61,917 bases of DNA from CAZYBU01 sp964645775 (GTDB taxonomy: Bacteria > Spirochaetota > UBA4802 > UBA5550). Of this stretch, positions 1 to 8,469 are shown in pieces. The stretch lies in NCBI GenBank assembly GCA_964645775.1, contig CAZYBU010000019.1:1-61917 (forward strand). Reading direction: 5' to 3'. The stretch's first letter is position 1. Each line of letters begins with the position of its first letter. Position numbers and translations under genes: made by a program. The notes under the pieces were generated by a model that did no database searches, had not been told where the DNA came from, and saw only the letters and a list, made by a program, of their open reading frames with translations.

Positions 1-4
1 TAAG

Positions 5-33
5 AAAAGGGATGCCGATCGGCATCCCTTTTT
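5..33. terminator. Bidirectional rho-independent terminator
   Basis: A perfect 8-bp stem (GGGATGCC / GGCATCCC) closes on a GATC tetraloop at 9-28. It is flanked by four A on the left and five T on the right, so it can stop transcription in either direction. It lies just past the stop codon of the minus-strand receiver gene. Confidence 0.85.
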
Positions 34-53
34 GTTTGCGCTACATTTTCGAT

Positions 54-416
54 TTATGCGTTTCTTGCGTCCAGAACCTCGTTAATCTTATCAACAAGTT
101 CATCAATATTGGACGATTTTGTCACATAGGCATCCGCAGTCCAGGTCATGAAATTACTCTTGTAGTTTGAGTACGCCGTGTAGATAATTATGGGAATCTT
201 CTTATCGCGTGAAAGTATCTTTCCCAGTGCTTCAATACCATCCATCTCCGGCATACGAATGTCCATTATCACCAGATCATAATGGCTGTTTTTAACCGCT
301 TCAACAGCCTCTTTCCCATTTGACGCCTGGTCGACTTCAAATCCCTTATCCTGAAGCTCCATGCTGTAGAGTTCCCGCTGATGCTGTTCGTCTTCAACAA
401 TAAGCAGTTTGCTCAT
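54..416 (-). CDS. Stand-alone response regulator receiver protein (CheY-like)
   Basis: A 120-residue single-domain receiver with no output domain. It has the acidic pair E8/D9, phosphoacceptor D52 in the MDIRMPEMDG loop, T80 and K100, the full CheY-type active site. The start is the ATG at 416, which has AGGAGGA 5 bases upstream; a longer in-frame start at 434 lacks one. It lies downstream of a sensor kinase on the same strand and probably takes phosphate from it. It may act by protein-protein contact or as a relay. A separate promoter (488-516) in the gap suggests it can be made without the kinase. The output is unknown. Confidence 0.9.
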   Translation of the reverse strand: MSKLLIVEDEQHQRELYSMELQDKGFEVDQASNGKEAVEAVKNSHYDLVIMDIRMPEMDGIEALGKILSRDKKIPIIIYTAYSNYKSNFMTWTADAYVTKSSNIDELVDKINEVLDARNA

Positions 417-487
417 TGGATCCTCCTGCCACAAATGTGAATATTCTCCTTAAACCTGCTCGTCCTTCCCCGTGTATTCATGATATT

Positions 488-516
488 ATTATACAAAGAA
501 CCTCACGCTTCTTCAA
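488..516 (-). promoter_or_regulatory. Sigma-70-type promoter for the receiver gene
   Basis: On the minus strand TTGAAG (516-511) and a perfect TATAAT (493-488) are separated by exactly 17 bases, about 70 bases upstream of the receiver start. It lies in the gap between the kinase stop and the receiver. Confidence 0.55.
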
Positions 517-527
517 GATAATTTTTA

Positions 528-2564
528 TCAGGCTGGAACCGGCAGTGTAATGACAAAACGGGCACCCCCTTCGGAACGGTTCTCTACTGTGATGTCACCA
601 TAATGATCACCGATAATCTTCTTAACATTGGCCAGGCCCAGTCCCACACCTGTGGTTTTTGTCGTAAAAAAGGGTTCAAAGACAACGGATGGGTCCGGCT
701 GATCGATACCGGGACCTGTGTCTTCAAGTGAGATATAGACATTACTCTCATCATAATCAGTTTTAATCCAGATTACGCCTCCCTTACCCATTGCATCTAT
801 ACTGTTCTGTAACAGGTTAAGTACTACCTGCTTCAACTGATTAAAATCGGATTTGACCAGAGGAACCTTTTTGTTCAAATCCAGCTCAATGTCAATTTTT
901 CTCTCCATGAAGAGGTTGTGCAGAAGTTCAACCGTATCTCTCACGATATCGGTGATACTGTTAAATTCCATGATCTGGCGGGATGGACGGGTAAAATCCA
1001 TAACGTTGGACAGGGTTTTTTCCAGGCGTTCCGATTCTTTGAGAATAATCCGCGCAGAGTCTGTTATCTTCTCCTCCTGGCGGGTATCCTTTGAGAGCTG
1101 CATAATCCGTCGCGCATACCCTCCCATGGTCACCAGGGGGTTCCTGATTTCATGAGCTATATGGGCCGCAATCCTCCCCACGGCCGCCATCTTCTCCGAT
1201 TCGACAATCGCTTCCTGCCTCTGTTCCATCCGGTACATGTCCTTCTTGGTCGACTCCATGTTCCGGTAGCTTTCGATGGAGAGGGCGGCCTGGGAGGCAA
1301 AGACCATAAGTAGTTCAATCGTGTCCTTCATGATCGGAATCTGGTTGAACTTGTTGTCCGCCACCAGTATCCCGATGGGCCGACCCACGGCCACCAGCGG
1401 GACCACAATAAACTCCTTCACGTCGAGCATCTCCCGGATCTCACTCGTCACCTGGGGATCGTTCCAGGCGTCAATGACCTGAATATGCTCCTTTCTCCGG
1501 AAAGCGAAGGTAAAGACATTCTCCTCCGACAGGTTGAAGCTCGAGTTTCTGACAGACTCCAGAAGTCGCGTCCCCCTCTGGTTCTCTTCGTCCCGGGAAA
1601 TTCCTTCGCCTCCATTCATGGTGACCGCATTCCAGATTTCGATGGCCTCTTCAAATGAATCGGGACCCACGGCCATTCTTCCGGTAAGGAATTTCTCCTC
1701 GCCATCCGCAAGAAAAAGCATGGCACGGTTAAACCCGAGGCCGGAGCCTGATGTCACCCCCGTTAGAATAGCCTGGAGAAGGGTGTCGATCTCTTTATCG
1801 CTGTGAATCGAGCGAGATATCTGGCTCATGAGACTGAGCTGATAGTCCTTTCGAAGGGTATTGGTGACATCATCAATAATTGCGATGATCTGTCTCCTTC
1901 CCTGAACGATGACACTGGAGATCTTGACGTCCGCGATGATGGAAATTTTTTTCAGGGATAGCAGGTGAATTTTTTCAAGAACAACTGTCTCTCCCTGCAC
2001 AATAGTCCTCTGCAGGGCGCCGCGGATACGGGCGTTCACAAAGTAGAAGATGTCCTCTATCTTTCTTCCCACCAGTTCATCAAGGGTAAAATCGAATTTT
2101 TTTAAAAAACCCTCATTGGCAAACTTCACCTTCTCGTTTTCATCCAAAACAATGAAATAGGAACTCATGGAGAAGACCATATTGTTATAAAACTCGTTGA
2201 ACTTCTCTATCTCCCTTCTCTGACTGTTCAGCAGATTATCCACATACCGGCCGGCTATTCGTATCTCCCGGAGGATACGCGTGAGTTCGTCGTTCCCTTC
2301 CAGTTTCTTACGGGTCAGAAACCGTCCTCTCTTAAACTCGTCCAGAGTGTCCCGGATAGTCTCCACGCGTTTGGAGATATTTGCTGAAACAAAAATGAAG
2401 ATGCCCAGACGGAATAATAACAGGAAAAGGAGCATATAAGGCACCAAGTCGATAAGAAGAGGGGTCCGGGCTCCGCAGATAAACCAGAGAATTACGACAC
2501 CCGTTAGAAGGACCAGTTCCGGTACCACAAATAAAAATAGATTGATAAGCCTTCTGTCGAACAT
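528..2564 (-). CDS. Membrane sensor histidine kinase with PAS and GAF domains
   Basis: 678 residues. Two hydrophobic segments near the N terminus (about 6-30 and 36-60) form a membrane anchor with almost no periplasmic loop. A PAS-like domain (about 125-235), a GAF domain (about 240-435), HisKA with phospho-His H471 in AHEIRNPL, and a HATPase domain follow, with N583/N587, the DTGPGI box (615-620) and GVGLGL (639-644). The small sensing surface and cytoplasmic PAS/GAF pair point to an internal or membrane-dissolved signal. The architecture resembles NtrB/AtoS-type kinases. The likely partner is the receiver downstream. Ligand unknown. Confidence 0.92.
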   Translation of the reverse strand: MFDRRLINLFLFVVPELVLLTGVVILWFICGARTPLLIDLVPYMLLFLLLFRLGIFIFVSANISKRVETIRDTLDEFKRGRFLTRKKLEGNDELTRILREIRIAGRYVDNLLNSQRREIEKFNEFYNNMVFSMSSYFIVLDENEKVKFANEGFLKKFDFTLDELVGRKIEDIFYFVNARIRGALQRTIVQGETVVLEKIHLLSLKKISIIADVKISSVIVQGRRQIIAIIDDVTNTLRKDYQLSLMSQISRSIHSDKEIDTLLQAILTGVTSGSGLGFNRAMLFLADGEEKFLTGRMAVGPDSFEEAIEIWNAVTMNGGEGISRDEENQRGTRLLESVRNSSFNLSEENVFTFAFRRKEHIQVIDAWNDPQVTSEIREMLDVKEFIVVPLVAVGRPIGILVADNKFNQIPIMKDTIELLMVFASQAALSIESYRNMESTKKDMYRMEQRQEAIVESEKMAAVGRIAAHIAHEIRNPLVTMGGYARRIMQLSKDTRQEEKITDSARIILKESERLEKTLSNVMDFTRPSRQIMEFNSITDIVRDTVELLHNLFMERKIDIELDLNKKVPLVKSDFNQLKQVVLNLLQNSIDAMGKGGVIWIKTDYDESNVYISLEDTGPGIDQPDPSVVFEPFFTTKTTGVGLGLANVKKIIGDHYGDITVENRSEGGARFVITLPVPA

Positions 2565-2648
2565 AATTATGACGTTATCCTGCCCTGTTGATGGAACAAA
2601 CTATCAGGTTTCGTCACAGGTTTTCAATTCCTTTTCAGCCGGGTTACC

Positions 2649-3248
2649 ATGAAACTGGTAATAGCCACGGGAAACCGTCACAAATTTACCGAAATAGCGG
2701 CCCGACTTTCGGAAACAAGAGGCCTGACACCTGTCTCCGCCCCGGATCTGGGAAAAATTCCCGGAGTAGAAGAGACAGGTGAGACCTTCCTGGACAACGC
2801 CCTGATCAAGGCCCGGGCCTTCTCAATATGGAGTGGCAGGCCCTCTCTTGCGGACGATTCCGGCCTGGAGGTGGACGCCCTGGGAGGAAAACCGGGGATA
2901 TATTCCGCCCGGTATGGCGGATCGGAACTGAGTGACGGAGAGCGGAATCTGCTTTTACTTTCCGAGATGGAGAATGTACCTGATGAGAATCGTACCGCCC
3001 GCTTCGTATGCGTCATGGCTATAGCCCTTCCCGGCGGTGACGTGTGGGCCGTACGGGGAGAGTGTCCCGGAATGATCACCCGCCGCCCTTCCGGCGGGGA
3101 AGGATTCGGTTACGACCCGGTCTTCTACCTGCCGGAACGGGGATGCACCATGGCTGAAATTACCGCGGAAGAGAAAAACCGGATCAGCCACAGGGCCCGG
3201 GCTCTGGACCTTGCCATTCCCCGAATCGGGGCCATGATACATGGATAA
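2649..3248 (+). CDS. rdgB: dITP/XTP pyrophosphatase (RdgB/HAM1 family)
   Basis: 199 residues, the usual family length. It hydrolyses dITP, ITP and XTP to the monophosphate and pyrophosphate, keeping deaminated purines out of nucleic acid. Family landmarks in order: the N-terminal strand with ATGNRHK, TGETFLDNALIKA, LADDSGLEVDALGGKPG, GFGYDPVF and SHRARAL near the C terminus. Its stop overlaps the start of nth by 8 bases (ATGGATAA), so the two are translationally coupled as a small nucleotide- and DNA-quality unit. No strong ribosome site is visible before the ATG. Confidence 0.93.
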   Translation: MKLVIATGNRHKFTEIAARLSETRGLTPVSAPDLGKIPGVEETGETFLDNALIKARAFSIWSGRPSLADDSGLEVDALGGKPGIYSARYGGSELSDGERNLLLLSEMENVPDENRTARFVCVMAIALPGGDVWAVRGECPGMITRRPSGGEGFGYDPVFYLPERGCTMAEITAEEKNRISHRARALDLAIPRIGAMIHG

Positions 3249-3888
3249 AAAAACATCACGGAAGATTCTGTCAAAACTCAGGGAACTGCATGGAGATCCT
3301 GAAACGGACCTCCAGTTCCAAGACCTCTTCCAGCTTACGGTGGCCGTTGTCCTCTCCGCCCAGACCACGGACAAACAGGTCAACAGCGTGACCCCGGAAC
3401 TCTTCAGCAGGTATCCTGACTTCTCCACCCTTGCCGAATCCAGCCAGAAGGACGTGGAAGCAATCATACGGCCAACGGGATTCTACCGAAGCAAGGCATC
3501 CCACATTCGTGAACTCTCCCGTATTATCACGGAAGAGTACAATGGAAAACCGCCGGCATCCAGGGAGGCCCTTATGAGACTTCCCGGTATCGGAAGGAAA
3601 TCGGCCAACGTAATCCTCTCCATCGGTTTTTCCATCCCTGCCCTGGCTGTTGATACCCATGTCCTGCGGATCGCCAACCGGCTGGGTTACGCGGACTCAT
3701 CCAGCCCGGAAAAGGTCGAAAAATCCCTGACCGGTCTGATAGACGACAGTGACTGGACCACGGCCCATCTTCTGATTATCCGCCACGGGAGGAAGGTATG
3801 CTATGCCCGTAACCCGGCCTGCGAAGAGTGTGGATTACGCCGCTGGTGCGAAAGACCGGGTCTCTCTACCTCGGAGCTGCGACCATGA
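3241..3888 (+). CDS. nth: Endonuclease III, DNA glycosylase/AP lyase
   Basis: 215 residues. Removes oxidised pyrimidines and cleaves the abasic site. The helix-hairpin-helix LPGIGRKSAN carries catalytic K120, and D138 lies in VDTHVLR; both numbers equal the E. coli ones. The [4Fe-4S] cysteines C187, C194, C197 and C203 give the C-X6-C-X2-C-X5-C motif. It starts inside rdgB. Its 3' end overlaps the 3' end of the convergent prmC by 23 bases (3866-3888), so the two transcripts would be antisense there. Confidence 0.95.
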   Translation: MDKKTSRKILSKLRELHGDPETDLQFQDLFQLTVAVVLSAQTTDKQVNSVTPELFSRYPDFSTLAESSQKDVEAIIRPTGFYRSKASHIRELSRIITEEYNGKPPASREALMRLPGIGRKSANVILSIGFSIPALAVDTHVLRIANRLGYADSSSPEKVEKSLTGLIDDSDWTTAHLLIIRHGRKVCYARNPACEECGLRRWCERPGLSTSELRP

Positions 3889-4711
3889 TACGGTCAAAGC
3901 CTGAGTAATCCTTCATGACCGAAACATCCATATCCAGTTCCTTTCCCAGTTCCCGGACGTAATCCGCCATATCGTGGCCTATCTCTATAAGTATCCGCCC
4001 CCGCGGATTCAGGTTTTTCCTCCCTTCCCGGAGTACGCGTCCCGTGACTCCGCGCCCCATCTCATCGCAGAAAAGAGCCACTTCCGGTTCGAAAGAAAGC
4101 TCCGCCTGAAGGGTTTCTTTACGGGCCGGGTCAATATAGGGCGGATTGGAAATGATACAATCGAAAGTCCTCTCCCCGACCGGCCCCAGGCAGTCCCCTT
4201 CCAGGAACTCGATCTTTCCCGGCCCGAGAAGCATATCACTGTTGGAACGGGCAGTCTCCAGGGCTTCCGGCGAGATATCCGTGGCTGTCACGCTCACGTC
4301 GGAGCGGGTATGCTTAAGGGCCACGGCAACGGCCCCAGAGCCGGTTCCGATATCCAGAGCATCTCCCATGTAGGGAACAAAATAGATCGCCAGGTCCACC
4401 AAAAGTTCCGTTTCCGGTCGCGGTATGAGGACCGATCGGTTCACCCCGAAGGGAAGAGAATAGAACTCCTTTTCTCCTGTCAGATAGGCTACCGGTTCTC
4501 CCTGGCATCGCCTCCTGGCCAGATCCATGATCTCTTCTCTCCTCTCTCCGGCAACCGGCGTTTCACCTTCCAGTCGAAGGCGAAACCGCTCCTCTCCCAC
4601 GACATGGGCGCATATGACCTCCGCGTCGGCCACTGCCTCATGGATACCCGCTTCCTGTAGAAGCTTGATGCTTTCCTGGAGGACTGTCCTTACGATATGG
4701 GGCATGCTCAC
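3866..4711 (-). CDS. prmC: Release factor glutamine N5-methyltransferase
   Basis: 281 residues. Methylates the Gln of the GGQ motif in peptide-chain release factors, using SAM. The SAM-binding DIGTGSGAVAVAL (about 120-132) and catalytic NPPY (189-192) are present, with the usual N-terminal helical recognition domain. The start is read as GTG at 4711, which shares the bases GTGA with the prfA stop; an ATG at 4705 is the alternative. This places the enzyme directly behind its substrate, the standard prfA-prmC order. Confidence 0.94.
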   Translation of the reverse strand: MSMPHIVRTVLQESIKLLQEAGIHEAVADAEVICAHVVGEERFRLRLEGETPVAGERREEIMDLARRRCQGEPVAYLTGEKEFYSLPFGVNRSVLIPRPETELLVDLAIYFVPYMGDALDIGTGSGAVAVALKHTRSDVSVTATDISPEALETARSNSDMLLGPGKIEFLEGDCLGPVGERTFDCIISNPPYIDPARKETLQAELSFEPEVALFCDEMGRGVTGRVLREGRKNLNPRGRILIEIGHDMADYVRELGKELDMDVSVMKDYSGFDRIMVAAPR

Positions 4712-5784
4712 GCCCCGGTATTGACAACTTTAAGCTGCTGATCAACCTGGTATCGCTGAAGAGCGTCGATTATCTCCTGGAGTTCGCCGTTCAGTATTGA
4801 TTCAAGGGAATAGAGGGTAAGGTTAATACGGTGGTCTGTCACCCGGGACTGGGGAAAATTATACGTGCGTATCCTCTCGCTCCGGTCGCCGCTTCCAACC
4901 TGCATCTTTCTCATCTCCGCCTCACGAGCCATCCTTTCCTGCATCTCTTTCTCCAGAAGACGGGCGCGAAGTACACGGAGGGCCTTGGCCTTGTTCTTAT
5001 GCTGGGACTTCTCATCCTGACAGACCACCACAAGGCCTGTGGGAATATGGGTAAGACGGACAGCCGAGTCCGTGGTGTTGACCGACTGACCTCCGTGACC
5101 GGAAGAGCGGTAGACATCCACACGAAGGTCATTTTCAGGAATCTCAATATCGGTCTCTTCAGCCTCGGGCATAACGGCCACCGTAACGGCAGATGTATGA
5201 ATACGGCCTCCCGATTCCGTGCTGGGAATCCTCTGAACACGGTGGACTCCTGACTCGAATTTCAGGTTATCATGGGCATCAGAGCCCTTCACGGCAAAAA
5301 GGACCTCCTTGTATCCTCCGATCTCGGTAGGAGCAGCCTCAATGATTTCCATCTTCAGTCCGGAAATGTCAATATAACGGGAATACATACGAAAGAGATC
5401 AGCGACAAACAGGGCGGCTTCATCTCCGCCGGTGCCTGCCCGAATTTCCATAATGATATCCTTGCCTGAATTCGGATCTTTCGGCAGTAGCAGGACCATC
5501 AGTTTATCTTCCACTTCCGGAATCTTCTCCTCCAGAGAGTCGATGTCCGACTGAAGCATCTCCCTCATCTCGCTCTCTTCTTCCGACTCAAGCAGTTCCT
5601 GGTTATCCTCCAGCTCCTTTTTCAGACCGACATATTCCCGGTAAAGCTGCACTATGGGAGCAAGCTGGGAATGTTCACGGTTTACTTCACGGAACCGCTT
5701 CTGGTCAGAGACAATTTCGGGATTTGCCATCTCCTCTTCCAGGGCGTGATACCGTTCAATGACAGATGTAAGCTTATCCTCCAT
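4708..5784 (-). CDS. prfA: Peptide chain release factor 1
   Basis: 358 residues, standard RF1 length. It recognises UAA and UAG. The GGQ motif is at 231-233 (SSGHGGQSVN). The codon-reading tripeptide is P-S-T (187-189) in RIPSTESGG, where many RF1 proteins have PAT or PVT; RF2 would have SPF here. First gene of the prfA-prmC pair. RF1 does not read UGA, which matters because UGA also appears to encode Sec in this genome (see 41431-42150). Confidence 0.95.
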   Translation of the reverse strand: MEDKLTSVIERYHALEEEMANPEIVSDQKRFREVNREHSQLAPIVQLYREYVGLKKELEDNQELLESEEESEMREMLQSDIDSLEEKIPEVEDKLMVLLLPKDPNSGKDIIMEIRAGTGGDEAALFVADLFRMYSRYIDISGLKMEIIEAAPTEIGGYKEVLFAVKGSDAHDNLKFESGVHRVQRIPSTESGGRIHTSAVTVAVMPEAEETDIEIPENDLRVDVYRSSGHGGQSVNTTDSAVRLTHIPTGLVVVCQDEKSQHKNKAKALRVLRARLLEKEMQERMAREAEMRKMQVGSGDRSERIRTYNFPQSRVTDHRINLTLYSLESILNGELQEIIDALQRYQVDQQLKVVNTGA

Positions 5785-6020
5785 AAGACTCTTCCCGTTA
5801 CGTTAAGATTGCTCTCCCTTACCCCTCGTTATTATAATCAAATGAATTGCTCCACCTTTGCAGGTCAAGGTATTTCAGGCAGGAAACCTCATAATTTTTG
5901 ATGAGAGTGCAGACCTCCCCAAAGAACATCCAGCCTTTTTATCGGTAGTAAGAAAAAAAATCTGGCATTACCGGTTCACCGTTACTATAAATGCACAGAA
6001 GTACTGCCAGGGAGGCCATT

Positions 6021-8243
6021 ATGCGTCAGACATCAATCCTTGAACTTTCATCACTCCTCTCCCGTCTTCCCCGCTTTACGGAACTCACTACAGGCACCTT
6101 TTTCCAGGAGCTGGAATTATTCTCTCTCATTGAGCCTTCTCTTCTGGATACCATCGCGAAAGGAGCTGAGCTCTTCGAGTTCGAGGATGGAGAAATCATA
6201 GCCCGGTACGGGAAGTTTAACGAACGTTTTTTTCTCATCCTGAAAGGTACGGTGCGGGCCGTCATACCGACCGAGCTGGACCCCAGACAAGAAATCTACA
6301 CCATGAAGGAAGGGGATTTTTTCGGAGAAGGTCTGGTCTTTTCAGATGAACCCAGGGGAAACAGCGCCATTGCGGACGGCCCGGTGAGTGCCCTCTCCCT
6401 GGACAGGGAATCTCTCGGCAGGCTGGTCGAATCCTCTTCCCGGTTTCGAGACATACTTAACCGCAGGTATATCGACCGGAAACTCAGAGACACACTACGT
6501 TCCATACCTATTTTCACGGCCATGGATGACCGACATTTCGACGAGATGCTCGCCATGATTGAAATCATATCGATCTCCGAAGGGAAAAAGGTTTTCAGAG
6601 AGGGGGACGAAGGAGACGCCCTGTATCTTATCCAGAAGGGCGAGGTAAGAGTCTATTCCGGTACCGGAAACGTTCAAAGGCTTATAGCCATCCTGGGAGA
6701 AGGAGAATTCTTCGGGGAGATGGCCCTGATGTCAGACGAGCCGAGGAACGCCACGGTCGAGACCTCCCGGAACAGCGACTTCCTTATGCTTCGAAACGAG
6801 CGGTTCCAGAGCCTTATAAACGCGGACTCGTCCCTTCGCGACAGAGTGAAAGAAGTCGTGGCCGACAGGTTCCAGCATCACCGTGACCTGGAAGATAACC
6901 CGGACCTTCCGCTGATTAACCGGAGCATGCTCGATCTGAACCGGGAACTAAACACGCACCTTAACATCATATCACAGTGTACCCTCGACACGCCCCTGGG
7001 AACGGCCCTTCTTGCCACCATGCCCGGTTCCCGCTATCCTTATGTCTACCCAAGAGACAGCGCCTGTGCTTCACGGATGCTTTTCAGGGTATCGGCCAGT
7101 CCCCTCCGGTGCGGTGACATAGCATTTCGCCTCCTTTCCGGAATAACCCGCTTTATCATGGCCTGTCAGAGAGAGGACGGATACTGGGGCCAGAGGTACG
7201 GGGTAGACGCGGAGGATAAGGGAATATACAAACAGGAAGATAACGTGGCTCATGGGGTTACCATCATAGCCCGCTATCTCCTGGCAGCCGCGAAGAGAGA
7301 GGTAATGATCCAGGATCTGGACATATACCTGGATGCCCTGGAGAAAGGAGTACGCTACGCACTTACAAACTACTACCGGAGAGAGATCCACCTCTTCTAT
7401 TCAACAACTTCCATCCATGAATCGGCCATTGAGGAAGGATACACCATCTGGGTGAATTACGCCTGTCTTCTCATGCTGAAACTTATAGATCATGTAAGCA
7501 CTACCTATGACTGCGGGAACAGGTTCAAAGAAGCCCTGGGACTGAGAAAGAGCTTCGAAAGCACCCTGGAGAACGTCTTTTCCCACTCAGAGAGATACGT
7601 GCGCAGATTGAGACCGGACGGGGTCGTGGACCTGAGACCGGACATCACTCTGTTGAGCCCGTTCTTCTTCAGCGATGACGGATCCCTCTCCGGTGACCCT
7701 CTTCTTTTTAAGGAGACCATCAACTTTATCTACGACAACCTCTGGGACCCGGACCTGGGAATGCTTCAGAGGTATCTCCCTTTCATCGAGGATCCGAGCA
7801 CCCATATTCACGCAGGGAACGGTCCCTGGATACAGTACACGGCGATGCTGGCCCAGTACTATTTCTCCCGGGGAGAGAAGGAGAGGGGGAACGAGATCAT
7901 GACTATCATTGAAGGGTACATGACAAGGGAAGGCTTCCTCTGTGAACATCTTACCACGGCGGAACGTTTTTACGAATTCAAGAAGCTTGAATGGCTTCCG
8001 GGCAACGATTTTGACAAGGAATTTGATCCCCATATTCTGGTGCCGGGAATCAGCTATGACCATATCGTTGAAGAACTGAATCACATGAAGCTCTCGTACG
8101 AAGACGTGGAACGGCAGTGCAGGGAGAACCCGGATGGCTATATCACATTCGCCACTCCTCTGATGTGGTCACACGCCGAGTATTCCATGGCCCTTTTCAT
8201 GCGTACGGAGTCGGAACTCTCTGTCATGAATTTTCAGCTTTAA
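6021..8243 (+). CDS. Two cyclic-nucleotide-binding domains fused to a GH15-like glycosidase
   Basis: 740 residues, no signal peptide, so cytoplasmic. Domain 1 (about 45-135) has a degraded phosphate cassette (FFGEGLVFSDEPRGNS). Domain 2 (about 160-275) has a textbook one (FFGEMALMSDEPRNATV, 230-246), including the phosphate-binding Arg. The rest (about 315-740) is an alpha/alpha six-hairpin domain with glucoamylase/glucodextranase (GH15) landmarks: YPYVYPRDSA, QREDGYWGQRY, KQEDNVAHG and C-terminal PLMWSHAEYSMA. The start at 6021 has AGGGAGG upstream; an in-frame ATG at 5991 lies in a possible -10. The inferred role is a cAMP-gated alpha-glucosidase or a sensor built on that fold. The general acid and base were not proven from sequence. 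Confidence 0.82.
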   Translation: MRQTSILELSSLLSRLPRFTELTTGTFFQELELFSLIEPSLLDTIAKGAELFEFEDGEIIARYGKFNERFFLILKGTVRAVIPTELDPRQEIYTMKEGDFFGEGLVFSDEPRGNSAIADGPVSALSLDRESLGRLVESSSRFRDILNRRYIDRKLRDTLRSIPIFTAMDDRHFDEMLAMIEIISISEGKKVFREGDEGDALYLIQKGEVRVYSGTGNVQRLIAILGEGEFFGEMALMSDEPRNATVETSRNSDFLMLRNERFQSLINADSSLRDRVKEVVADRFQHHRDLEDNPDLPLINRSMLDLNRELNTHLNIISQCTLDTPLGTALLATMPGSRYPYVYPRDSACASRMLFRVSASPLRCGDIAFRLLSGITRFIMACQREDGYWGQRYGVDAEDKGIYKQEDNVAHGVTIIARYLLAAAKREVMIQDLDIYLDALEKGVRYALTNYYRREIHLFYSTTSIHESAIEEGYTIWVNYACLLMLKLIDHVSTTYDCGNRFKEALGLRKSFESTLENVFSHSERYVRRLRPDGVVDLRPDITLLSPFFFSDDGSLSGDPLLFKETINFIYDNLWDPDLGMLQRYLPFIEDPSTHIHAGNGPWIQYTAMLAQYYFSRGEKERGNEIMTIIEGYMTREGFLCEHLTTAERFYEFKKLEWLPGNDFDKEFDPHILVPGISYDHIVEELNHMKLSYEDVERQCRENPDGYITFATPLMWSHAEYSMALFMRTESELSVMNFQL

Positions 8244-8303
8244 AGCGGCAATTATACCTAAAGATGCCTCACTTCAATCGAGAAATTAAGATAAAAATGA
8301 ATT

Positions 8304-8346
8304 ATTATCCCCGCCGTATCGGGCGGCGGGGATAATTGCGTCTTTT
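8304..8346 (+). terminator. Rho-independent terminator after the cNMP-GH15 gene
   Basis: A perfect 13-bp stem (8304-8316 with 8324-8336, ATTATCCCCGCCG and its complement) closes on a 7-base loop. A run of five T follows after a short spacer (8342-8346). It lies 60 bases past the stop codon. Confidence 0.75.
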
Positions 8347-8413
8347 TATGGCAAATAAAATATAAGGCAGGGAATAAATATTGACTTTGCCAGGGTAAAA
8401 AATGCAAAAATCA

Positions 8414-8442
8414 TTGCGGTTTTAACGTTATTGCTGTAAGAT
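8414..8442 (+). promoter_or_regulatory. Candidate promoter for the PQQ-propeller gene
   Basis: TTGCGG (8414-8419) and TAAGAT (8437-8442) are separated by 17 bases, with TG just before the -10. They sit 28 bases ahead of the start codon and downstream of a terminator. Both hexamers are imperfect. Confidence 0.4.
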
Positions 8443-8469
8443 ACATCTATTCCTGTCCCGGAGGCCGCC

